NCBI GenBank assembly: GCA_021793335.1
Contig: JAJYSW010000117.1
Coordinates: forward strand, 1-9,655
Origin: Actinomycetes bacterium
Lineage (GTDB): Bacteria; Actinomycetota; Actinomycetes; Mycobacteriales; Micromonosporaceae
DNA length: 9,655 bases
Direction of reading: 5' to 3'
Below the pieces are notes generated by a model. That model ran no database searches, was not told the DNA's origin, and was given only the letters and a program-made list of their open reading frames with translations. Numbering within the stretch: position 1 is the stretch's first letter; each line of letters opens with the position of its first letter. The position numbers and the translations under genes are program-made. This document shows positions 5,722 to 9,655 of this stretch, in pieces.

Positions 5722-6117
5722 TTATGGCAGCTGGTCTATCTCCAGACCCGAGTCGAATGCCAGCAGAGTCTTCGGTTCACCGGTCACGATGGGCCAGCCG
5801 GGGCGCTTCAGGCCACACCAGGCTACGTGTCCGGCGGCGATGTTGCCGTGTTGACGCGAGCGCGAGAGCATCAGGCCCACATCGCGGGCCGACTTCTTGT
5901 CGAGCTCCATGACCACGGTGACCGGCAGGCCCAGCAGGACCAGGAGGGCGTCGCGGTCGCGGCGGCGGGCCTGCGACCACGCCTCGGCGAGCGCACCGGA
6001 GGGGATGGCGAGGACCACGTTCTGTTCGAGTGCGGTGAACACCACGGCTTGGGGATACGGCATGGAAGTGGCGAAACCGACGATGGCCGACACGTCCAGG
6101 ATTCGGCCGCCGATCAC
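5722..6117 (-). CDS. PIN-fold (VapC-like) toxin candidate
   Basis: A 131-residue protein starting with GTG at 6117, which overlaps the antitoxin stop by 4 nt (GTGA); GAGGG lies 6 nt upstream. The N-terminus IGGRILDVSAIVGFAT (2-17) carries the first PIN aspartate (D8). PSGALAEAW (39-47) supplies the second acidic residue (E45). The C-terminal block HVAWCGLKRPGWPIVTGEPKTLLAFDSGLEIDQLP (97-131, in stretches) resembles the RGWPVVTGDP segment common in actinobacterial PIN proteins. VapC toxins are ribonucleases that cleave tRNA or rRNA when freed from their antitoxin. Here the third conserved acidic position appears to be lost (GNIAAGHVAW, 91-100, where a D-x-x-D-type segment is usual), and the late Asp is Glu (VTGEP). 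The protein may therefore be a divergent or weak nuclease. A longer upstream extension of this frame is antisense to the pepP-like gene and is not coding. Confidence 0.8.
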   Translation of the reverse strand: MIGGRILDVSAIVGFATSMPYPQAVVFTALEQNVVLAIPSGALAEAWSQARRRDRDALLVLLGLPVTVVMELDKKSARDVGLMLSRSRQHGNIAAGHVAWCGLKRPGWPIVTGEPKTLLAFDSGLEIDQLP

Positions 6118-6419
6118 TTCTTGCCCTCGCCTTCGTCGTCGTTGACGCCGAGGACTTCGCGGGCCCACGCCAGGTGCTCGGCGCCCGGGCCCTGGCCCTT
6201 GCGTTCGAACAGGTCCTGCAACTCGGTCAGGGACCGGTCGCGTTCGAGGCGCTCGGCGACGGCCGCGGCCACGTAGTCGGCCACCGAGTCGGCCCGGCCT
6301 ACCGCCACCAGTCGGCGTATCTGCTCGATCTGGTCGGCCGGCAGGGAGACGCTCGAACCGGCGGCGTCCGCCCCCGAACCCGAGGGGCGGTTGAGCGGCG
6401 AATTGGCGCGATCGGTCAC
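6114..6419 (-). CDS. Ribbon-helix-helix antitoxin-like protein, partner of the PIN gene
   Basis: A 101-residue protein with a disordered N-terminus (1-21), then SSVSLPADQIEQIRRLVAVGRADSVADYVAAAVAERL (22-58, in stretches), a MetJ/Arc-type ribbon-helix-helix: beta strand, helix, turn, helix. The acidic C-terminal region (59-101, ending DDEGEGKK) is the usual toxin-binding part. Antitoxins of this type bind and block the PIN toxin and repress their own promoter. The start is GTG at 6419. No real Shine-Dalgarno precedes it, but TAACCT ends 6 nt upstream, as expected for a leaderless transcript. Its end overlaps the PIN gene by 4 nt. Divergent from the pepP-like gene with 122 nt between. The start could lie further downstream because the N-terminal 20 residues are low complexity. 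Confidence 0.8.
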   Translation of the reverse strand: MTDRANSPLNRPSGSGADAAGSSVSLPADQIEQIRRLVAVGRADSVADYVAAAVAERLERDRSLTELQDLFERKGQGPGAEHLAWAREVLGVNDDEGEGKK

Positions 6420-6425
6420 CGCCCC

Positions 6426-6431
6426 AGGTTA
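6426..6431 (-). promoter_or_regulatory. Candidate -10 for a leaderless antitoxin transcript
   Basis: The minus strand reads TAACCT, six nt before the GTG start of the antitoxin gene, so transcription would begin at or next to the start codon. Leaderless mRNAs are common in actinobacteria. No good -35 match is visible upstream. Confidence 0.35.
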
Positions 6432-6470
6432 ACGGGGGTCGCGAGCGGGCCGGTACCCGACGTGACCGCA

Positions 6471-6498
6471 TTCGAGGCCCCCGGCACAAGGGTACGGT
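6471..6498 (+). promoter_or_regulatory. Candidate promoter of the aminopeptidase P gene
   Basis: TTCGAG (6471-6476) and TACGGT (6493-6498) are separated by 16 nt and fit a loose sigma-70-like actinobacterial promoter, with a leader of about 37 nt before the ATG at 6542. The assignment rests on pattern only. Confidence 0.3.
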
Positions 6499-6541
6499 CG
6501 AGGAGCACGCTTGAAATCCGAGCTGAAGAGAAGGACCTGTG

Positions 6542-7999
6542 ATGGCTGAGAAGAAATCCGGCGAGCGTCCACACGATCCGAAGTTCCCTGAGAAGTTCCT
6601 CGAATTCATGCGTTCGGGCTGGGGCCCTTCAGAGCTGGAAGTCGCCGAGCTTGAGCAGGCTCCGTACTGCGCACGGCGGCGCGAGGCCGTGTCGGCGGCG
6701 TTCCCCGGCGAGACGATCATCGTGCCCACCGGCGCGGAGAAGGTCCGCGCGAACGACACGCACTTCCGGTTCCGGGCCGGCTCCGACTTCGCATGGCTGA
6801 CCGGCGACCTCGACCCCGAGGGTGTGCTGGTCCTGCATCCCACGGGTGCGGGCCACGAGGCGGTGCTGTACCGCCGGCCGCGTAAGGGCACCGACTCGGA
6901 CGAGTTCTTCCGCTCGGCGAAGTACGGGGAGCTGTGGATCGGCCGCAAGAACTCCCTGGCCGAGGCGGCGACGCTGCTGGGCGTCGAGTGCCGCGACGTG
7001 GAGGGGCTCGCCGGTGTGCTCGACGGCCTGCGCCGCTCGCAGGTGCGCGTGCTGCGCGGCATCGATCCGGCGATCGACGCCCGTTTCGAGGCAGAGGAGG
7101 CCGAGGGGCGGGCACTGACGCGCGACGCCGAGCTGGCCGCCGTGCTCTCCGAGCTGCGGCTGACCAAGGACCCGTGGGAGCTGGCGCAGCTCCAGGACGC
7201 GATCGACGCCACGGTCCGCGGCTTCGAGGACGTGGCCCGAGTGCTGCCGTCCACCGGTTCGGTCTCCGAGCGTCTCATCGAAGGCGTGTTCGGCATGCGT
7301 GCGCGCGTGGAGGGCAACGGGATCGGCTACGACTCCATCGTGGGCGCCGGCGCTCACGCGACGACGCTGCACTGGATCACCAACGACGGACGTACCACGC
7401 CGGGCGAGCTGATCCTCATGGACATGGGCGTGGAGGGCCACCACCTGTACACCGCCGACATCACCCGCACGCTGCCGGTGAGCGGCGCGTTCACGCCGTT
7501 GCAGCGGCAGGTGTACGAGATCGTGCACGCCTCGCAGCAGGCGGGCATGGACGTGATCAAGCCGGGCACCGAGTTCCAGGAGATCCACCGGACGTGCATG
7601 CGGGTGCTGGCCGAGGGGCTCGCGGACCTGGGCGTGTTGCCGGTGTCGGTGGACGAGGCGCTCGACAAGGACTCGCTGGTCTATCGCAGGTGGACGCTGC
7701 ACGGTTTCGGGCACATGCTCGGCCTCGACGTCCACGACTGCGCGGCTTCGCGGCCCGAGCACTACTACCGGGGCAGGGTCGAGGAGAACTATGTGCTGAC
7801 CGTCGAGCCGGGACTGTACTTCCAGGCCAATGACGAGCTCGTTCCTGAGGAGCTGCGCGGCATCGGCATCCGCATCGAGGATGATGTGCGCGTGACCGCC
7901 GAGGGCTGTGAGAACCTCTCGGCGGCGCTGCCGAGGTCGGCCGACGACGTCGAGCAGTGGCTCGCCGCCCAGCGCGAATCTCCTCCGCGTCTGCCGTAG
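6542..7999 (+). CDS. pepP: Xaa-Pro aminopeptidase (aminopeptidase P, M24B)
   Basis: A 485-residue cytosolic metalloprotease that removes an N-terminal residue preceding proline. The N-terminal AMP_N-type domain covers about 40-175 (RRREAVSAAFPGETIIVPTG, FRFRAGSDFAWLTG). The pita-bread catalytic domain covers about 205-460. All five expected metal ligands are seen: D294 (ILMDMG), D306 (YTADITRT), H391 (in HGFGHMLGLDVHD), E422 (VEPGLYF) and E446 (RIEDDV). His277 (TLHW) and the HGFGH histidine at 387 match catalytic-site histidines of E. coli PepP. These residues predict a dinuclear Mn-type active enzyme. ATG at 6542 is chosen over the adjacent GTG at 6539 because AAGGA ends 6 nt before the ATG but only 3 nt before the GTG. 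No signal peptide. Divergent from the toxin-antitoxin pair and followed by 581 nt of non-coding DNA. Intact and of normal length. Confidence 0.95.
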   Translation: MAEKKSGERPHDPKFPEKFLEFMRSGWGPSELEVAELEQAPYCARRREAVSAAFPGETIIVPTGAEKVRANDTHFRFRAGSDFAWLTGDLDPEGVLVLHPTGAGHEAVLYRRPRKGTDSDEFFRSAKYGELWIGRKNSLAEAATLLGVECRDVEGLAGVLDGLRRSQVRVLRGIDPAIDARFEAEEAEGRALTRDAELAAVLSELRLTKDPWELAQLQDAIDATVRGFEDVARVLPSTGSVSERLIEGVFGMRARVEGNGIGYDSIVGAGAHATTLHWITNDGRTTPGELILMDMGVEGHHLYTADITRTLPVSGAFTPLQRQVYEIVHASQQAGMDVIKPGTEFQEIHRTCMRVLAEGLADLGVLPVSVDEALDKDSLVYRRWTLHGFGHMLGLDVHDCAASRPEHYYRGRVEENYVLTVEPGLYFQANDELVPEELRGIGIRIEDDVRVTAEGCENLSAALPRSADDVEQWLAAQRESPPRLP

Positions 8000-8057
8000 G
8001 GTCCGATGATCGGGAGCGCGGGCGGCGAAAGGGTGCGTCTTCGCAGGGCAGGGCCCG

Positions 8058-8073
8058 GAGGCGGGAGCGCCTC
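8058..8073 (+). terminator. Possible U-poor terminator hairpin after pepP
   Basis: GAGGCG (8058-8063) and CGCCTC (8068-8073) form a 6-bp stem with a 4-nt loop, starting 59 nt after the pepP stop. No U-tract follows. It may end the pepP transcript; the much longer stem at 8314-8364 is the alternative. Confidence 0.25.
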
Positions 8074-8107
8074 GCGCCGCTCGCACGCCGATCGGTAGGC
8101 TCGGGTG

Positions 8108-8119
8108 GAACGCGAGTTC
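8108..8119. promoter_or_regulatory. GAAC-N4-GTTC palindrome (LexA-box-like)
   Basis: GAAC-GCGA-GTTC is a perfect match to the core of the SOS box of Gram-positive bacteria (CGAAC-N4-GTTCG). The flank is right on the 3' side (G) but not on the 5' side (G instead of C). It lies 109 nt after pepP and more than 460 nt before acnA, so no obvious SOS gene is attached. A chance match is quite possible. Confidence 0.2.
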
Positions 8120-8131
8120 GCCCGCGCGGGC

Positions 8132-8180
8132 CGCGATCGTGTCGCGTGGCGGTGTTCCGCAAACGTGTTCCACGATCGCG
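8132..8180. repeat. Ten-bp inverted repeat with internal hairpin and GTGTTCC direct repeats
   Basis: CGCGATCGTG (8132-8141) and CACGATCGCG (8171-8180) are perfect inverted arms. The 29-nt interval holds a small hairpin, GCGG-TGTT-CCGC (8149-8160). GTGTTCC occurs twice in direct orientation, 13 nt apart (8152-8158 and 8165-8171). The combination could be a protein-binding site or a folded RNA. No known family was recognised. Confidence 0.5.
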
Positions 8181-8192
8181 CAGGACTCCGGC

Positions 8193-8209
8193 AAGGACGC
8201 AGCGTCCTT
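8193..8209. repeat. Seventeen-nt near-perfect palindrome
   Basis: AAGGACGC and GCGTCCTT flank a single A. As RNA this can form a 6-bp stem (AAGGAC/GTCCTT) with a 5-nt loop. No T-run follows. It could be an operator or part of a structured RNA with the neighbouring repeats. Confidence 0.45.
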
Positions 8210-8214
8210 ACTGT

Positions 8215-8238
8215 ATGGAGTACTTGCAGGTACTGCAT
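8215..8238. promoter_or_regulatory. Hyphenated palindrome with GTACTG half-site, operator-like
   Basis: ATGGAGTAC (8215-8223) and GTACTGCAT (8230-8238) are inverted arms with one mismatch, separated by TTGCAG. The shape and size fit a dimeric regulator site. The halves GAGTAC and GTACTG resemble the AcnR operator reported for Corynebacterium acn (CAGNAC...GTACTG), but the spacing is 2 nt longer. It lies about 340 nt upstream of acnA. Confidence 0.35.
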
Positions 8239-8313
8239 CCAGCGCCGGGGCGGGTGCACGGACCGAAAACCCACCGCGTATAGTCCGATTTAAGGCTTAT
8301 ATCCACCGCACCG

Positions 8314-8364
8314 GGCCGGCGGCGGCGATCAACACCGCACACCAACCGCCCGCCGCCGCCGGCC
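8314..8364. repeat. Fourteen-bp GC-only stem-loop with A/C-rich loop
   Basis: GGCCGGCGGCGGCG (8314-8327) and CGCCGCCGCCGGCC (8351-8364) are perfect inverted arms around a 23-nt loop made almost only of A and C in the plus-strand sense. This is the most stable stem in the window. It could separate pepP from acnA transcription as a U-poor terminator, or form part of an RNA. TTCATACC follows, so there is no U-tract. Confidence 0.5.
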
Positions 8365-8430
8365 TTCATACCGGTGCAGGTGTCCCTCTTCCCCCAACAC
8401 CAGAACGCCCGGACGCCTACACTCGGCGTG

Positions 8431-8474
8431 GTAAGGTTATTCACGTTAAATAAGACGGACGTACTGTTTACGTG
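8431..8474 (+). promoter_or_regulatory. Probable acnA promoter region with CGTACTG half-operator
   Basis: The only AT-rich patch near acnA. Possible -10 elements of TAnnnT type are TAAGGT (8432-8437) and TACTGT (8462-8467); no -35 is clear. CACGT-TAAA (8442-8450) and TTTACGTG (8467-8474) are imperfect inverted arms. CGTACTG (8460-8466) matches the right half of the AcnR motif reported for Corynebacterium (CAGNACnnncGTACTG), with the left half degenerate (TAAGAC). Together this suggests a regulated promoter with a leader of roughly 100-145 nt. Confidence 0.4.
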
Positions 8475-8518
8475 TCGGGTCCGCTGTGCCGCTGCTCCCC
8501 ATCCTGGCCGACCTCCGT

Positions 8519-8561
8519 CGCCGACCCTCGGCGTTGCGGCAGACTGAGTCCGACAACTCAG
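8519..8561 (+). promoter_or_regulatory. Two hairpins in the acnA leader
   Basis: CGCCGA-CCC-TCGGCG (8519-8533) and CTGAGT-CCGACA-ACTCAG (8544-8561) each form a perfect 6-bp stem. The second touches the first of two purine-rich ribosome-binding motifs (GAGGAG at 8561-8566; AGGAG at 8571-8575). They may tune acnA translation. I looked for a CAGUGN-loop iron-responsive-element shape and did not find one. Confidence 0.4.
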
Positions 8562-8580
8562 AGGAGAACCAGGAGATCTA

Positions 8581-9655
8581 ATGGTGAGCACAGACTCCTT
8601 CGACGCCCGCGAAGCCCTGCGCGTCGGCGAAAACGAATACGATATCTACCGCATCGACAAGGTCGAGGGCCACGACCGACTGCCATACAGCCTCAAGGTC
8701 CTCCTTGAGAACCTGCTGCGCAACGAGGACGGCGCGGACATCACCGCCGACCACATCCGAGCGCTCGGGTCCTGGGACCCGAAGGCGAAGCCCAACACCG
8801 AAATCCAGTTCACGCCCGCCCGCGTCATCATGCAGGACTTCACCGGCGTGCCCTGTGTGGTCGACCTGGCCACCATGCGCGAGGCCGTCCGCGACCTCGG
8901 CGGGGACCCGAGCCAGATCAACCCGCTCGCACCCGCCGAAATGGTCATCGACCACTCGGTCATCGTCGATTTCTTCGGCCATCCCGACGCCTTCCAACGC
9001 AACGTCGAACGCGAATACGAACGCAACCGCGAGCGCTACCAGTTCCTGCGCTGGGGCCAGACCGCCTTCGACGAGTTCAAGGTCGTCCCGCCCGGGACCG
9101 GCATCGTCCACCAGGTCAACATCGAGCACCTCGCCCGCGTCATCATGACCCGCGACGGCGCCGCCTACCCCGACACCTGCGTCGGCACCGACTCCCACAC
9201 CACCATGGAGAACGGCATCGGCGTCCTCGGGTGGGGCGTCGGCGGCATCGAGGCCGAGGCGGCCATGCTCGGCCAGCCCATCTCGATGCTCATCCCGCGC
9301 GTCGTCGGCTTCAAGCTCTCCGGCGACCTCCCTGCGGGCGCCACCGCCACCGACCTGGTCCTCACCATCACCGAGATGCTCCGCGACCACGGCGTCGTCG
9401 GCAAATTCGTCGAATTCTACGGCGAGGGCGTCACCAGTGTGCCGGTCGCCGACCGCGCCACGCTCGGCAATATGAGCCCCGAGTTCGGCTCCACCTGCGC
9501 GATCTTCCCGATCGACGAACGCACCATCGAGTACCTGCAGCTGACCGGCCGCACCGACGAACAGATCGACCTGGTCGAGACCTACGCGAAGGCCCAGGGC
9601 CTGTGGCACGACCCGAGCAGCGAGGCCGTCTACTCCGAGTACCTCGAACTCGAAC
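8581..9655 (+). CDS. acnA: Aconitate hydratase A, 3' end outside window
   Basis: Aconitase interconverts citrate and isocitrate through cis-aconitate in the TCA cycle, using a [4Fe-4S] cluster. The window shows 358 codons of a protein normally about 900-940 residues long. Family signatures are plain: LPYSLKVLLENLLRNEDG (34-51), VIMQDFTGVPCVVDLA (82-97), MVIDHSVIVDFFG (121-133), TCVGTDSHTTMENGIGVLGW (199-218), GGIEAEAAMLGQP (221-233) and NMSPEFGSTCAIFPID (297-312). These are active-site and substrate-contact regions of the IRP/AcnA type rather than AcnB. The three cluster cysteines, including the SCTNTSNP motif, lie beyond the right edge. ATG at 8581 is favoured by AGGAG with a 5-nt spacer; the next codon, GTG, is a weaker alternative. 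Actinobacterial acn genes are often followed by the TetR-type repressor gene acnR, which would lie outside this window. Confidence 0.97.
   Translation, partial: MVSTDSFDAREALRVGENEYDIYRIDKVEGHDRLPYSLKVLLENLLRNEDGADITADHIRALGSWDPKAKPNTEIQFTPARVIMQDFTGVPCVVDLATMREAVRDLGGDPSQINPLAPAEMVIDHSVIVDFFGHPDAFQRNVEREYERNRERYQFLRWGQTAFDEFKVVPPGTGIVHQVNIEHLARVIMTRDGAAYPDTCVGTDSHTTMENGIGVLGWGVGGIEAEAAMLGQPISMLIPRVVGFKLSGDLPAGATATDLVLTITEMLRDHGVVGKFVEFYGEGVTSVPVADRATLGNMSPEFGSTCAIFPIDERTIEYLQLTGRTDEQIDLVETYAKAQGLWHDPSSEAVYSEYLELE

Larger units (their letters stand above)
8000..8580. other. Long non-coding region between pepP and acnA, rich in inverted repeats
   Basis: A 581-nt stretch in which I see no convincing coding frame on either strand. 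It contains at least six inverted repeats, listed separately: 8058-8073, 8132-8180, 8193-8209, 8215-8238, 8314-8364 and 8544-8561. It also holds a GAAC-N4-GTTC palindrome (8108-8119) and an AT-rich patch (8431-8470) that probably contains the acnA promoter. Such density suggests a terminator for pepP, operator sites for acnA regulators and perhaps a small RNA. Confidence 0.6.

Noticed and set aside
5722..7317. 531-codon minus-strand frame that includes the PIN gene at its end
   Set aside because: Only the last 131 codons (from GTG 6117) look like a protein. The rest is antisense to the aminopeptidase P gene, overlaps the antitoxin gene in another frame, and is Ser/Arg/Pro-rich.
6629..8194. 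521-codon minus-strand frame opposite the aminopeptidase P gene
   Set aside because: Repetitive His/Arg/Val/Gly-rich translation with no family signature, antisense to a gene whose catalytic residues are all conserved.
8431..8450. DtxR/IdeR iron box in the acnA promoter patch (GTAAGGTTATTCACGTTAAA)
   Set aside because: Only a loose resemblance to TTAGGTTAG-C-CTAACCTAA; the right half does not match and the symmetry is poor.
8139..8453. Small ORFs in the pepP-acnA gap, on both strands
   Set aside because: No plausible ribosome binding site, they cross several perfect palindromes, and the composition follows background GC skew rather than codon bias.
8462..8580. Iron-responsive-element-like hairpin in the acnA leader
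   Set aside because: Neither leader hairpin has the C-bulge and CAGUGN loop needed for such an element.
8578..9609. 343-codon minus-strand frame opposite acnA
   Set aside because: Val/Asp/Gly/Ala-rich shadow of the GC-biased third positions of acnA; no recognisable motif.
1..9655. CRISPR array, tRNA, transposase or phage gene
   Set aside because: No regularly spaced repeats, cloverleaf or mobile-element protein signature was found on either strand.

Overview
The window reads as ordinary chromosome of a high-GC Gram-positive bacterium (Actinomycetota). Third codon positions are strongly G/C biased. The order infC-rpmI-rplT-TrmH/SpoU methyltransferase-pheS-pheT is the classic actinobacterial arrangement, and the protein sequences (IF3, PheS, AcnA) look actinobacterial. 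Codon style and the absence of the DUF1844-type gene often seen beside infC would fit the Micromonosporales/Glycomycetales side of the phylum, but that placement is only a guess.

Left half (1-5661, all on the minus strand, so read right to left): a small two-helix membrane protein with a PH-like domain, then a roughly 300-nt structured leader, then infC (IF3), rpmI (L35), rplT (L20), a TrmH/SpoU-family rRNA 2'-O-methyltransferase, a 307-nt gap, pheS, and pheT, which runs off the left edge. These genes all serve translation: initiation, 50S assembly, rRNA modification and charging of tRNA-Phe. The infC leader holds a textbook intrinsic terminator, further hairpins and a non-canonical AUC start codon. 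It is the best candidate here for a regulatory device.

Middle (5722-6541): a type II toxin-antitoxin-like pair on the minus strand (ribbon-helix-helix antitoxin and PIN-fold protein, overlapping by 4 nt). It sits directly upstream of the PH-domain gene, with a divergent intergenic region towards a plus-strand gene.

Right half (6542-9655, plus strand): an M24B aminopeptidase P (pepP-like) with all metal ligands present. It is followed by a 581-nt non-coding region unusually rich in inverted repeats, and then by the 5' part of acnA (aconitase A), which runs off the right edge. The region in front of acnA carries operator-like palindromes, an AT-rich promoter patch and a structured leader.

No CRISPR array, tRNA, rRNA, insertion sequence or prophage gene was seen. 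I found no new multi-gene defence or biosynthetic system. The points worth following up are the infC leader and start codon, the PIN pair lacking a complete acidic site, and the palindrome-rich acnA upstream region.
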